Under the pieces are notes generated by a model. That model made no database searches and had not been told where the DNA came from. It saw only the letters and a list, made by a program, of their open reading frames with translations. The position numbers and the translations under genes are program-made. This document shows positions 24,201 to 36,998 of a DNA stretch of 64,000 nucleotides, piece by piece; position 1 is the first letter of the stretch; the number at the start of each line of letters is the position of its first letter. The stretch comes from Diphasiastrum complanatum (Eukaryota > Streptophyta > Lycopodiopsida > Lycopodiales > Lycopodiaceae). The stretch covers positions 16,435,745-16,499,744 of the forward strand of contig CM055113.1 of assembly GCA_029204225.1 (NCBI GenBank), read 5' to 3'.

Positions 24201-27200
24201 AAAATTTCCTATGTTTTGAGACCCATATTTCAACAAAAAAAAAACAGCGTTCCTGAACAACGTTCCTGGAAAATTCTAGGAATGTATTCTTGAACCCATT
24301 TGTTATGCTTAGAAATAGCAACAAACAATGGTCAAATAATCAAATTTTTGTCATTGTTCGAAGAGGAGCTACTTTCATCAAGGGCGTGGTTAGATAAGAT
24401 TCAACTGTAGGACATTTTCACCTCTCTTGCTCTTGGCTGGACATATGCTTTATATATCACTGTACATTACATTGCATATAGAAAAGTATGCAAAGATATC
24501 ACAGATACTTTTTCATAGCCTTTTGTACATAATAATGTGGAAACATTACATGCAAACATTTAAATACTAAATCTCTAGCAAATGAATGTCATTCATTTCA
24601 TTGAGGTTTTTAACGAGTTTTAAATTTGCCTATTGATAGACAATGCTTGATATAGCAAGGCTTTATGTTGGTTTCCGTGTTTCCATCTCTATGTCATTTT
24701 GGTGTATAAACATTGCAAATGCACATTGAAAAAGAATGTTGTATCATTTATGTGTTTGAATAAGATTATTTCTATTTAGCTCTTGAGAGTTTGGTCTGCA
24801 ACAGCCAAAAGTACATGTGATCTAGCAAATTTTACTTGTTGCCTTTCAAATGTGGTTATGGAAGGGCGAAGAGATGTATATAAGTTGTAAAATGTTTGAA
24901 TAGTTGCAATTCTTCTTAGGTTTTGTAATTGCATTTTTAGGCACATATCAGGAACTTGTCGTAGTAATGAACGGACGAAATTGATGGAGGAGCATGGCTT
25001 TGATGTTTACCATTTTGATCCTGAACATGGTGGAGAAGACCTGAAGTAAGTGAGTTGCTTCACGTTTATACATGTTACATGCCTATGGTTTTCAGTAGTA
25101 AACGCTTAACTTACTTTCTTTGAATACAAAACTTCACATCATTCTTCTTTTAAATTTGCTTGTACATGATCATCTGTGTAGGACATACTTTATCACAATC
25201 ACATATGATATGATATTACCTCACAAGAGCAGTATGTAGCATTTAATAATCTGTAAGTAACTTAGATTTGTGTCTCATGTTCCATTGTTCCTCCTTGACT
25301 ATGAGTGAAACTTTTTATGAAAGAAGGCTCTTATCAATAACTTGATATGTTGACTAAAATTGTTTTGTAGCTATCCAAATTTGATGAGCTTGTTTCAAGC
25401 ATTATCAAGACTGTGTTTCTAGATTGTTTGGTGTCTATCATCAAGCATCATTTAGCAACATCTTGGGTTACCTTCTTCATATGGTGTTAGAGCCTTGTTA
25501 AGGCTGATTCTAAGATCAAGAGCTGAATATGGAAAATAAGAAGGGAATGACTTTTGGTAAGTAATGATTTGATAGATGTTGTGCTTGGTATTGAGGTGAG
25601 ACCTCAAGTTGCACAAAAAATTATAAGTACAACGAGAGAGCTAGACTAGCTTTACATAGGGATGAATAAGTCCAATGAGCTTTGGAAGGAAGTAAGGGCA
25701 TGTTTTGCAGCCAAGGATGCATGGGATACCTTACAAAGGACCTATGAATGTAAGAACACATCTACAAACCAAACCATTAATTGTATAGATTGAATGATGA
25801 AGATGTTGACCTTAAGAAACCCAATCATCAATTATATATATTGAATGATGAAACTTCTCATGCCTATGTGTAAAGAATCAAATCTCTTAATGTAGAACTG
25901 GATTGCATTGTTTGATGGCGTGAAGGAAAAAGAACTCATCTAGATCCTCCTAAATGGACTTGGAGAAGGCTATGAGAACTTTATAGCTATGCAATCCAAA
26001 GCGGGATACTATCTCACTATCTTCTACCGAGGCCAAATACAAAGCACAACTGCATATAAGGAGGCACTATGGATCAAGAAGTTGCTTATTGAGATCCATA
26101 TGATTGATCCCAAGGCTACACCGACTACTTTTTGTGATATTATTTCAGCTCAAAGCAAGGCACACAACCCAATTTGCCATGCCCAGCAAGCACATTGAGA
26201 TCTCTCTAGACTTCATTCAAGAGAAGATTCTTGCCAATTATGTTCTTCTTCAACATGTACCTCTTCCAAGAAATGCGTTGTCGATATCTTCACCAAACAT
26301 TGGGCAAGGATTTGATTTTGAAGCATAGATCAAGCAAGGTGTTTGTTATGGCCATATTTGGTTAAGGACCTGGAATAGTCCTAATATGGTAGACTGGCCC
26401 TCCAGTGTTCGAGATTATTGGTCACTCCGTGTTTTAATTCCATGTCAAGGCCTGTTTGTGACTAATTAACCTTGAGAGGACCCAGACACTCTAATTGAGA
26501 CATATGGAGTATTGCATGTCGGTGTGACGGATATAGGCAGGAGGATTGCATGAAAAGATGTGATCTATTTATAGTTGACTTGCATGGAGACTACATGGTT
26601 ACATGCACAAGACTCTACTCTCTATATAATGAGGTGGGGATTCTCCCGTCGACATATTAAGTTTAGGTTACCAGTTTCTCTCTTCTCCTCTTGCTTCACA
26701 TGGCATGGCTTGGGGGCTAGATCCAGGTTTGATCTAGGATTGGTTGGGCGGTTTGGCTCCATAGTCTCTCCTATTGTGTTCTCCTATCCTCCTCTTAGGG
26801 ACAATCCTTGAGGGTCTTTATATTGGTATACTAAGGATAATGATATCTTACTCTGAATCTATCCGAAATTACTTTCAGACCAAATCTCATTTCTATACCA
26901 CAGTTGGTTCTTTTCAAAAAAGAGGAATTCTCTAGGGATTGTGTGGACAATCTGGAACTAGAACAAGTTTGAAAGTTGAATCATTACCTATAAGTAGTAC
27001 GGTAACAGGTCAAAGGTTAATAATTCCATTATGATTGGAATTGAAGTAAATTTGATCAAAATCTTGAGGGTCTTTATAGTGTTTATCGCCTATATTGATG
27101 AGTTAGAATGTCTGCTTTACCTCCACTGATAGTAGGAGACCTTCCTTGGTTTACTTAAAACATGTAGATATGAGTACCTAAAACTTCAAGAGCTAGTTGT

Positions 27201-30200
27201 AGAAAGGTTGTGATAGTAATCATTCAAGCTTTCACTTTACTAACATCTACAACCTTTTTCAGCTTGATATTTTCATTTTGGGATAAGCTTTTAGTTTTGT
27301 ATGGCATGTCTTTTGCTGGTGCTGATCAATTTGGTTGATTTATGTGGGCCTTTCAGGCGAGATGGTTTGATGGCATTGTGGAATGCAACTCATGTTCTGA
27401 GCACAATTCCACCAACAACAAATAAGTTTTGTGATTATGTATGCCTATATCCTTACGAAGGTCTTTTTAGTGATTAAGAATAATCGTAGCTTATGATATT
27501 TTCTACACTTAGACTGGTTGACTTTTGTAGCTTGCAAGCTTGGTAAGTGTGGAATTTGTTTTTGTCCTTGTTAGCATGTAATTCACTTTCTTTCACTTAT
27601 TTGCAAAAGGTTTTAGGAAGTCATGCCGGTGATGTGGAGTATGCAGCTCGTCATAGGAAACTCTCCTGGATTGGATATCTTTCCTCAACAGGTAGTACTA
27701 GACTCTTTCTAGAGTAGCATGCTAAACTTGTTATGGAGAAGTTCAAGACAAAGTCAAGTTCTTGTGAGTACACCATGAAGTTGTTTTTAAATGAAATGAC
27801 TGGATCAAGCGATACATTCTGAATGCCAGGCACAAGGTGGACTCAAAAAATGGAAGCCTCCTTGTCAGGCAATTCCAATTATTGAAAATTGCCACTTGAG
27901 CTTAGACATTAATACTACTACCTTATTTAAGTTTCTAGTTTTGATCGATTTTTGTTTGTTTGTTTGGAGCTCCTCAATCTGATCAATCTAAAGGCCCGCA
28001 TTATTCATCTCATTGAATGCTTTTATTAATCAATGTCAATGCAAATGCAAAACATGTTGTGGTAGTGATATAGTATCATCTAGGACCTTATTATTTGTTA
28101 TTTGAAGCCCTTATTATTTGCCATTACCATAGGATTCAAGCTAAGTACTATATAGCCATATGGCCTACACACCATTTGCATAAGGTCGTGACATAAAGAA
28201 ATGGATATCTTGAAGATATAAGAAATATGCCTATCGATTAGGAGTTAAGAAAATACTTTTAACACACAAGGTGCGTGTTTGTAATGATGTGAATAGAGCT
28301 CTACTAGTACCTGGGACTTTATTGATTCATCTAGACCCTTTCAAGTGGCTAATTAGTGGTCACTGGCAGTTAAGTGCAAATCACATAAAAGATTTAATAT
28401 AAAGAGGCAAATGCAAATATATTGGTAAAGCATTGGAGAACAGTTGTAATTAGTAGAATACGAATGATTTACAAAAGGATTCCACGATATTAGAAACTAA
28501 ATAAGCTGATCTGACTAAGCGTTGATACTAAATCAAGTTTGTTTGTAAACTATTGAATTAAAAACTAAGTTTTTCATCTATCAATGCATGAATATGAGGC
28601 TCGAAGGCCTATTTATTTTATTCTTGGTTGGCTATGGCACAAAAATCACCATATGAATGTTGTTAATAAGTGTGAAATAATACATGACAAGCCCAAGGCC
28701 CCAAATATATGGTCCAATCGACAAATAATAAGATCGTATATATTGGTTTTTTGTCCACAATATTTGGCATATGATTCTTTGTCTAAAAAAGTTAGTCTTT
28801 GGTTTTGATCTAGTGAAAACACTACAAGTACAAAATGAAACTGATGGAGTTGGACAAACTAAGGATATTGATGTTGCGAAATAAGATGATATCTCCAAAA
28901 TGCTTAGACTAAAGGTGAAGCCTCAAGAATGTTTACGCCGAAGAAGAAGCCAAAAAGCACAAATGCAATATCAGTACATGCATTGAGTTGCAAAAATGTA
29001 CATATTGAAGAAGTAAGTGGAAGACTAGCATGATACAAAATACTTGCTCACTATGGATCACCATGCTAGAGATAGTAGGAATGTCAAAGAAAGTATCCAT
29101 GTGAACAACAAATGCACAGCATTTTATAAGACCTCTACATGTTATGGTATCCCATGCCAACCTAATAGACCATGAGTGCCATGTGGATTTAGTAGACGAC
29201 ATACCACATACTATTGACAATGGATGCAACGGATTGCGATCTGTTGCGTCCACGATCTGGAATGCACGTCCGACAGTGAAACACTTTCCGTAATATATAT
29301 ACATTTTTGAACTAAAACCAGTTGAATTAATGACATGTTTGTAAAGTAGTTACGGGTACCGGATCTCATTTAGATTTTGTTGGATCGACTTCTTGAAAAG
29401 TAATAGTTGATCGGTCAAAGGGATCCATGTCCTATTATGTGTGACATTGACGAACACATGACAGACACTGTGTTAGAGCAACTTTAGAAACTATTGCATT
29501 CCATAGCTGTGTTAGGGCCCTACCAGGTGGCACAAGCTGGTGATGGATGGCATGTGTGACATCAAAGAGATTGAGAAGTTAGAGACATGAGGAATGAGAG
29601 AGGAAGGAACCATAACATAGTCAAGTACACTATGATCGCCTGTGTGGGGATGGCAAATGAAAGTCTCACCAAAGGAGGGCCACCTAGAAAGGCCATTGTA
29701 AATGGCTAGCTCATGGGATTCACCAAGATGAAGCAAGTAGTCCCCATAAGGGGTAATTGGACCTGCCTTGTCCAATGCAGATCTCTGAATATGTGACATC
29801 GAGTGCCTATTAGTGATAGGATCTAAAGTCGTAGTGACCAGGGAACGTGGGAGCGCGACTTTTTAGATGTGCCATGCGTTCCCAGACTTACTCTGGTTGG
29901 GAACATGCTCGGGAATGTGACATGGGAATGTGTTCCCAAGGGATGGGAACTGGATTGGGAACACATTCCCTGGTCACAGTTTGTGCAAAGACTCAAAAAC
30001 AAGATAGATGGAGGAAGCCTTGGGAATGTGTTCCCTGGTCATAGTTCCTACTAAGACCTAAAAACAAGATAAATGAAGGAGAAAACAAAAAATCAGAGGT
30101 ATTTTACATATAATTTGTTTATACAATAGTGGCATTGCATAAATACAATACTGATCCTTTGTTTTGTTTATATTATGTGTAATTTCAATATACAAAATTC

Positions 30201-33200
30201 TATAAATTTCAAATTTTGATGTATTTATATGTTCTTTTTATTACATGTTTATTATGTTGACATGGCATTCCCGTTCCCGTTCCCATTTTTTCAGGGATGT
30301 TCTCGTTCTCGGTCCCATGCTCATTCCTGTTCCCTGGTCACTATGGGTAAAGTACCAATCGTCTTATCTTTTTCATTTTTGGCAAATGGTAAGAATATTT
30401 TTCATGTGGAGGTGGAGGTGGTCACAACTCACCATATATAGCTTCCAGTGTCTTGGCTTCGGTGTCTAGGTTGATGAATACACTGTTATTCCTATAAATT
30501 ATCCTACCTAAGAGTTTCACTCTGCAAAGTTGCTGCTAAGTTTCCCATTTCAATGCGGATATGTTGGACTATGAACCATGGCCGTCACAATGTTACATCA
30601 CGCTTGGCTTATGATATTGTAATTATGTTCTTAAATTTACTCCACCACACAAATGAGCAAACTGAACCAATGAATTTTTTTTCTATGAAATTTGGAGGGT
30701 GAATCTTGTTTTCCTTCTGGCATATTTTCAACTTCATTTTCTAAAACCTGCTGTTGTTGATCCCTCTTTATTGTTGCTTGTGAAAGTATGATGGCTGGTT
30801 AATTCTTTTTTAGCAAAAAATATGAATGGATCTTTTGAAATTCAGAATCGGACATTTCCTGTTGAGTTAAGCAATGTAAGTACAAAGATAAGCACCATCA
30901 TAAGAATTCTTGATCACCTTTTCATGAATGCCATGTAACATGTTTTGGTGGTTTATTTATCGAGGGTCAACATATCCACTCTTGTGATAAATCTTAGTAT
31001 GGTAAAAATGGTTCACAGAATTGATAATAAGGTTTTTGGATGATAATAATGTGAGTGCCAATGTCTTTTATCTAGATTGATGTTCAGCTTCTTTGGATTG
31101 TAGGAGTTTATGGAGATTGGCAAGGTGAATGGGTAGATGAAGAGTAAGTCAAATCTGGTCATCATGCCATGTTACATGCTAGTGGGTTGTCTCTATTCTA
31201 TGATCATCTTTTACTCTTTTGGTAAATCTTTTCATTTGTGTCGGTCTCCATTTTCAGTAAAAGTATCAAACATTTTCTTTCTAATTCCAGGTCTGAACCT
31301 GTGCCTTTTGATAAGAGCGCTGCAACACGACTAGATGCTGAGAGATCTTGGCTTTTGTTGGGTGAGAAATCAAAAGTTCCAGTGCATGTATTCAGACTAG
31401 GAGGTATCTATGGACCTGGGCGAAGGTTAGTGGACATACCCTGATACTGTGGCTCGGTTGTGGTTTGTTGAAAATAGTACCTCCAATTTGATTTTAGCAG
31501 TTGTTCTAGGGTATCTACGAAAAATCCCGTAAGATGAATAACTTTGCAGAATTGAACTAATCAAGAATCACTTGCAAAACATTATCTTTTTTGGACTGGT
31601 CAACATGTTGTTGGCAATGTCGTTGGCATGTCAAGGGTGTTGAGGAGAATGGTGCCTTGGGATTTCTATGGCCTTGATGCCTGAAGATGAAAATCTGGGC
31701 CAAGCCTAGCTCAGATCACCTACAAGAGACCTGCTTGGAGCGCGTGCACAAGCAAACCCTTTCCAGCATGCTCTATGAGGCTCCTTCGGCGTTTCATCGA
31801 GCTCAACTTCTTTCTTGTGTGGGTCCAGGTGCGGGGGCTTGGCTGTCAACTCGGCCTGTTATTCCTTCCTTTCGGTTGTCTTCGGCCATCTTTACCACTG
31901 CTCTTCGTCATCACTTGGGGCTATCACATCCTTCGGTCTTGGGTCTCTCCAGGTGTGTTTGTGGTCACCCTATTGATGCTCTTGCTATCCACCTCCTCCA
32001 TTGTCCGTCTGGGAGTGAGCGCACAGCTACGCATGATGATGGAGGTTTCCATGTCCTCAGAGAGCAGTCTCATGTCCTTCCTTCTACCGCGTCCCATTCT
32101 TCCCGCAGGCGTGTTGTCCTCTCCCGGGATGGCCTTCGTACTTTGGCAGATGTTGTTGTTGCTAATCCTATGCGTAGTGACCTACTGCCTTGCTCTGCCT
32201 TCACACCAGGAGAAGCGGCAGGCGTGGCAGCTCAAGAGAAGGAAAAAAAACTACTCCAATAGGCACCCTACTGATGCTTTCATGGCCCTGGCACTTGAGA
32301 CTTATGGCACCTTGCATCAACGCTTTATGATTTTCTTCGCATGTGTTCTCATCAGGCGACTGAGCGTCAAGGTTTTCCAGGTTCTATTCTCGTGCCTTCT
32401 TTCAAACAACGTATTTCCATTGCCTTGCAACGTGCTCAAGCCCTTTCAATCCTGCAACGGGCGACGGTGGCTGGGTCTGCTACATCTCATCTCCCTTCAT
32501 TAGTCGACTCACCACCTCTTCACTTTTCTGATCTGCTGCAGTCAGTTGGCAGACTCCCACTGACATCACCATAGTTTTTGCGCCTTTATGTTTTATGCTA
32601 GGATCTGGATTAATCTTAGTTTTAGTGCAGCTTCGCTCTTGTTTGAGCTTACATTTGCTTAATTAAACTTCCCCTTCAGGGTGTATATATCTTTTTCATC
32701 AATGTACCTACTAGTTTTTTCTATGAATAAATGCACCAGGGTATTTCTTCTATCACACATTCTACTTCACGTAAACCATAAAGAAAGTGTTTGGAAATTG
32801 ATAACCTCCATTTCGATAATCTCTCATCTAGTTACGTGGATGTTCCTTCAACTTACGTGTTGCAAAGCATTCAGAGCTCATATTTTTCCTTTCCACTCTT
32901 GGTTTGAGGAGATAGCATAATGGGGGGACACCCATACAATTCCTTTTCCCTTACAGGTTCCAACTCACCTTTTTGGCCTACTTTTACTTGCATGCGATTT
33001 TGAAGTTCTTCTCATCCACGAACTCCATTGCAGGATATCCAATGCTAGTCTCTAACAACTGCATATGCAGGAATGTGAATGCTATAGACAAAACGTCGTG
33101 TTCAAGGAAGATGCATTTTGTCTCATTACCTTGCATTTAGTCTATTGCTACTGTTTAGTCTATTGTGAAGGTGGAATCCTCCAAGGTTTTCTTTTCCAGA

Positions 33201-34145
33201 ACTTTGTAATAAAGACCAGTTTCCTCTTGAGTCCCTTCACATATATGCCTACCCATACAAGTTGCAGGATGAATTGGCTGACTGAAGCTGCACCATGTTG
33301 TTCATACTTTGGCTATTAAAAGCTCACAGTATTGTTGATATTTGGACTAATAAACTCTGATGTAATGCAGTGCTCTGGAAACAATTCGCAGCAAAAAGCC
33401 ACTCACTTTGCAACAAAAAATGCGTGGTAGTCGCTGCTTTACATCCCGTGTTCATGTTGCTGATATTTGTCAAGTCATCTTTGCAAGCATGAACTCTCCT
33501 TATGCAGGGTGAGGATTGTTATTACCATAATGTATCAATGATAATGTGTTTTTGTTGTTAGTTGTTATAAGGATTTTCTTCTTGATGATCTATGGCTTCA
33601 GTTTCTTTTTAATCTGGTCTTTTGAGAAAGGCTGAGAAGCATGTTCATCAAAAGTTCCATAAGTCAACTCTACTCAGGAAGATTGCTAATCAGGGGCCTT
33701 GTACATGCAAACAAAAACAGTTCTGTTGATCACAAACTTTGTGCTAGTTGGGATATTTTGGTAGTTCTAACATTCACTTGCTCTTTCACACAGGAGAATA
33801 TACAATGTTGTTGATGATGATCCAGCTCCTCGAGCAGAAGTTTTAGCATTTGCTTCAAATCTTATTGAAAAACATTTGCCAGCACATTCAGAAATTGGCT
33901 GCAGTTTGGTTTCACATGCTCTTCAGAGTCAGAAGGCTGACAATGGAAGTAAAATATGTTCTGCGTCCAATTCAGGTGATGCCCTGCTCAAGTTCACTAA
34001 CAGGTGTGAAACACGAGGTGTGAAGGTCCCTGAAAAGAGGGTTAGTAATAAACGGATAAAGGTGGAACTTCAAGTGAGACTTCAATATCCTACCTATAGG
34101 TCTGGACTGGAGGCTATTCTGATCGGAGAGTCCACATGCCCTTGA
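21293..34145 (+). CDS. NAD(P)-binding Rossmann / epimerase-like protein, 8 exons
   Basis: Exons are 21293-21624, 24941-25045, 27357-27438, 27610-27691, 31104-31143, 31291-31425, 33371-33508 and 33794-34145. All introns are GT-AG and every junction keeps frame, giving 421 residues. The first ~65 residues look like a plastid transit region. The dinucleotide-binding turn is FLFGLGYTAT (Gly94, Gly96). The SDR-type Ser/Thr and Tyr lie in YLSSTGVYG (Ser198, Ser199, Tyr203). RLGGIYGPGR, SRVHVADICQ and IYNVVDDDPAPRAEV follow, then KRVSNKRIKVEL and YPTYRSGLEAIL near the C-terminus. This is the family of Arabidopsis At1g19690, a Rossmann protein whose substrate I do not know. Met 21293 is the first in-frame start; Met65 (21485) is a shorter option. 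The coding sequence appears intact although four introns carry transposon debris. Confidence 0.9.
21625..24940 (+). other. Rossmann gene intron 1 with retroelement debris
   Basis: 3316-bp intron (donor G^GTAAGC, acceptor TTTTTAG^GCAC). At 23890-24150 it contains a gypsy integrase C-terminal piece: HSSTGKSPFEITYGRSLPTP, then AQDKQQEAANKRC and FEENQWVHYKK. Plus frames at 22784-23392 and toward 23750 read as continuous protein-like sequence without a motif I know, perhaps the gag region of the same element. A CTCTCT run lies near 21831. Confidence 0.7.
25520..26335 (+). pseudogene. Copia gag fused to RNase H tail (CP4), in intron 2
   Basis: Decayed Copia gag (AKDAWDTLQRTYE, then ILLNGLGEGYENFIAMQSK, up to about 26000) runs straight into the RNase H C-terminus. 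That part reads SSTEAKYKA, EALWIKKLLIEIHMIDPKAT and HIEISLDFIQEKI. Protease, integrase and RT are all absent, so the two parts were joined by a deletion. A degenerate primer-binding site (TGGTGTTAGAGCC, about 25480) precedes gag. Probable LTR sequence follows 26335. It lies inside intron 2 (25046-27356) in the same orientation as the gene. Confidence 0.75.
29512..29799 (-). pseudogene. LINE endonuclease C-terminal fragment
   Basis: The minus-strand frame has the shape of the C-terminal part of a non-LTR retrotransposon AP-endonuclease: GDYLLHLGESHELAIYNGLS, GETFICHPHTGDHSVLDYVM and VPSSLIPHVSNFSISLMSHM. These match the LxxLCxxxxLxIxNG, TF and SxIDYxxxS blocks. The terminal SDH catalytic motif is altered (SHM). 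The fragment stops without RT sequence. It lies antisense within intron 4. Confidence 0.6.
29830..30345. mobile_element. MULE-like element with GGGAACG subterminal repeats
   Basis: Inverted ends: left GTAGTGACCAGGGAACG, right (reverse complement) ATAGTGACCAGGGAACA. Many GGGAACG/CATTCCC repeats fill both ends. Flanks ATCTAAAGT and GGGTAAAGT match at 6 of 9 positions, a weak target duplication. A ~75-bp internal tandem copy (TTCCCTGGTCAYAGTT) is present. It has no coding capacity. The ends match those of the 34373-34651 element. Confidence 0.6.
31426..33370 (+). other. Rossmann gene intron 6
   Basis: 1945-bp intron (donor AG^GTTAGT, acceptor AATGCAG^TGCT) containing a LINE 3' fragment in sense orientation at about 31680-32350. 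Nothing else is recognised. Confidence 0.8.
31687..32345 (+). pseudogene. LINE ORF2 C-terminal fragment
   Basis: The 191-residue frame contains AWLSTRPVIPSFRLSSAIF, then TTALRHHLGL and a Cys-His region (CVCGHPIDALAIHLLHC). This pattern follows the RT in several plant and animal LINE-type elements. A TLADVVVANPMR block and an Ala/Glu/Lys-rich GEAAGVAAQEKEKK block resemble the C-terminal nuclease-like tail. After a frameshift the text continues as PTDAFMALALETYGTLHQ. RT itself is absent. The overlapping 242-residue frame at 31775-32503 is a shadow. Confidence 0.65.
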
Positions 34146-34372
34146 CTAGTGCAGGCGAGAAGATAATGGTGCTTCTTTGCAGCCTTCAACTGTAGCAGAT
34201 GTGCAAGTGTAAGTATCGAACTAGCAGCTTGTGCAACACCATATTAGCTCAATGAAGTATGCATTGTTTAAGGTTTCTCAAGGAACAAATATTGAAACGT
34301 AGTCTTATTTCCCTTGGTAAAAATTAAAACTAGAAGGAAATTAACTTGCAGTAGACAGTAGGGGATATTGGC

Positions 34373-34651
34373 CATAGTTGCCAGGGAACGGGAACAAAAT
34401 GGGTGACGCCTGGGAATGGGAACGTGGGAATGCCACGTCATTAAATATACGTTTGAAACATAGTCCAGGAAAATCGGAAAAGTGTAGGAATGGAACCGGC
34501 CTTATTTCTCAAAAACGAGTATCTTGATACTTTTGATGGGTTTTTATATAGGCATATGAACCCTTTTATGTATAACAGTCAACAAAAAACTGAGAAGCTT
34601 AAAAAAAAGCAGGTTTTATGGAACGTCGGGGATGCATTCCCTGGTAACTAC
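34373..34651. mobile_element. 279-bp MULE-like MITE with 9-bp target duplication
   Basis: Flanked by GATATTGGC on both sides (34364-34372 and 34652-34660). Inverted ends are ATAGTTGCCAGGGAACG and, reverse complemented, GTAGTTACCAGGGAATG. GGGAACG-type subterminal repeats lie inside both ends. No ORF. It sits about 230 bp past the stop of the Rossmann gene, possibly in its 3' untranslated region. Confidence 0.85.
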
Positions 34652-34660
34652 GATATTGGC

Positions 34661-36041
34661 ACCTGAGCTAGAACATATATCACTGATTTTGTAGCTAGTT
34701 TTGTTCTAGTTGTTGGATTGTTGATATGTACACATGGTCAGGTCAGATCTTGGTCATATAACAATCTCAGACACAAAAAATTAGGGTACCATTTGGTTCT
34801 TCGAGATGTTAGGTCAATGCATATCAAACCTGCAATCATGAGATGCGCAAAGAAGAAATTAGCTGAAAGAGCTAGAAAATGAAAAGCATCGTCACATTTA
34901 CCTTGAGAATCTCATAAGCCTCAAGAGAAACTTTAGTTATCCATAGCTTTTTCGAATTTACTTCAATTTGTTCCCTTCAAAGTTGTAAAATCTCCTTTCG
35001 AAAATCTCTCAAAAAAATTGCTGAAGCATTCTAGACTATACTCGAGCCTCTCCCAAAAGTACTCCAATAAATAAGTCAAGCTTATCTGGGAATCTAACAA
35101 ATGAGCATTGAACTCGGTATTAGGGCTAAGATACCTATTTTTTGAAAATGGGCCGTGGAAATTTGCCATTATCTGCCAAACACGCTTACAATCTCCAATT
35201 TGCATAAATCTCTCTTAAACAAACAAGTAAATGCTTCATTGAATTCTTGCAAGGGGTTTAACGCACGGTGGCTGGTTACTGACTATAAGCAATACATGAA
35301 TGGTGATGGCACATAGAACCCCTATGTTAACAATTTGCAGGGCAATAAGCAACCTCTAAGAATGCTATATTGAACCATCGTCTAGTTGCATTCAGTATCA
35401 TTTATTGACTTTCAGGGTAGTAATCGAAATTGACATATTTGCTGAGTGATTTGTGCCTATGCCAACAAAAAAAACTTCATTTGCTGTTACTAGCTGAAAG
35501 TAGCAATTATTGTGTCAAAGAGAGATTTAACCATTTATACTAGGTGAAAATACATTGTGTGCACACATTCCCAGTTGGTGCCACTATCTTCCCCCATTTC
35601 GGATTCTACAGTCAACTGCAAAAGGGGTAATTTCATAGAAAAATCGAAAACACTGCACCTGTCCGCTCTTGATGGCTAATACTACCTCTATGCTACCTGA
35701 TATTTATTTTTTTGGATTATTACTAGAAAGGAGTTGCTTCTTGTATCTTAAATCCTAGCAGATCACATTTCTGATAACACTACTTGCATTGTGGATGTTG
35801 CATTATGATTTCGTGTTGTGGATATGCAATTGAGTAGTTGATTTAGTTTTCTCAGGAAGAGTCGTAAATAGCTTCTTTGAAACAAACTTCTTGTGCACAT
35901 CCACATGTCTGATGGGACATGTTTACCATGATCTCTATTCAAAAGGCTTTTTTTTTCACGAACTTGCTTGGGATTTGAATCTTTGTCCAACTCCTAGAAT
36001 TTGAAACTATTTTAAAACCCTATTATGTGTTCATTCAAGGC
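34661..36041. other. Unassigned stretch downstream of the Rossmann gene
   Basis: No gene or element boundaries recognised. Confidence 0.35.
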
Positions 36042-36998
36042 ATAGTTGAACTGCGATTCTGGAAACCCAGTCCAAAAACGCGTTTCTGAATTCTAGTAGC
36101 GATTCTCAGAAACGGGGTTTTCTTTTTTTTGTGGGCAATATGGGTATCAGATGAAAGCTCTAATTAAGAGCATTACATCTGTATAGTTTGGATCATATGT
36201 ATGATTGTATCTATACAAGTAAATTGGCTTAATACGTATTTGTATTGCCAATATGGGTATCAAATTAAAGCTTAAATTAAGGCCATTATTTTTATGTATG
36301 TTGCCGAGCATTTCTGATACAATTCGGTCAAGTTTAGGTGCATTAATCCATGCTGGGTTCTATCAAGGATAAAACTTCAAAACTAACCTCTAGCCTATTC
36401 GTTACGATCACAGATGGTTCTAGTGGGACAGGGACAGAGACAGAGAACTATAGAGCAATTGTACCTCGCTTTTTGCTTCGGGAGGCGTTGCCCCCTGATC
36501 CCCCTGCCAGGAGGGGCCTAGGTAGCTGTCGCCGGCCCCCCCTGGACCTGCCCAGCGACAGTAGCAGGGGTGGCGCTGCCCCCCTTGCACCCCCCGTAGA
36601 TAAAAATGGGGGTCCAAATGCGTGCCGATAAGGGCCCAATATTTATGCTCCCAACTGTGTGCACAATGCACTCACATCTCCACTGAAATGATTGCAAAAG
36701 TGATCATCATCCATAGGGTTGATAGCCTAAACTATAGCATTAACAATTACTGAGAACCAGAGCAAATAACAACCAAATAGCTATTGCAAATAAGATCTGT
36801 TTGTGCCCTATCTACTGCGCTTCTGGGAGGCAAAACGTTGGTTTGACCATTGCTCCCCTAAAAACATTTCAGCCATAAGCTATTTTTCCAAAAAAAAAAT
36901 AAAATTGCGATTCTGTATCAGAATCGCGTTTCTCAACATTTCTAAGAAATGCGATTCTAAAAATGTGTTTGCCTAGAAACGTGTTCTGTGCAACTATA
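36042..36998. mobile_element. 957-bp MULE-like element, sister family
   Basis: Flanked by ATTCAAGGC on both sides (36033-36041 and 36999-37007). Ends are ATAGTTGAACTGCGATTC and, reverse complemented, TATAGTTGCACAGAACACG. Subterminal repeats are GAAACGCG and GCGATTCT rather than GGGAACG. A GC-rich core at 36480-36610 (GGCGTTGCCCCC, CAGCGACAG, GGCGCTGCCCCCC) can form hairpins. No transposase is encoded; the frames at 36350-36671 are artefacts of the core. Confidence 0.85.

Larger units (their letters stand above)
27692..31103 (+). other. Rossmann gene intron 4
   Basis: 3412-bp intron, the largest in the gene (donor ACAG^GTAGTA, acceptor TTGTAG^GAGTT). It holds the LINE endonuclease fragment and a MULE-like element listed separately. 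The rest shows nothing I can name. Confidence 0.8.

Noticed and set aside
31775..32503. 242-residue open frame in intron 6
   Set aside because: It is a shadow of the LINE C-terminal frame, Leu/Ser-rich with no motif. The 31687 frame carries the recognisable Cys-His block.
36350..36671. Frames rich in Pro, Gly and Arg
   Set aside because: They come from the GC-rich hairpin core of a MULE-like element.
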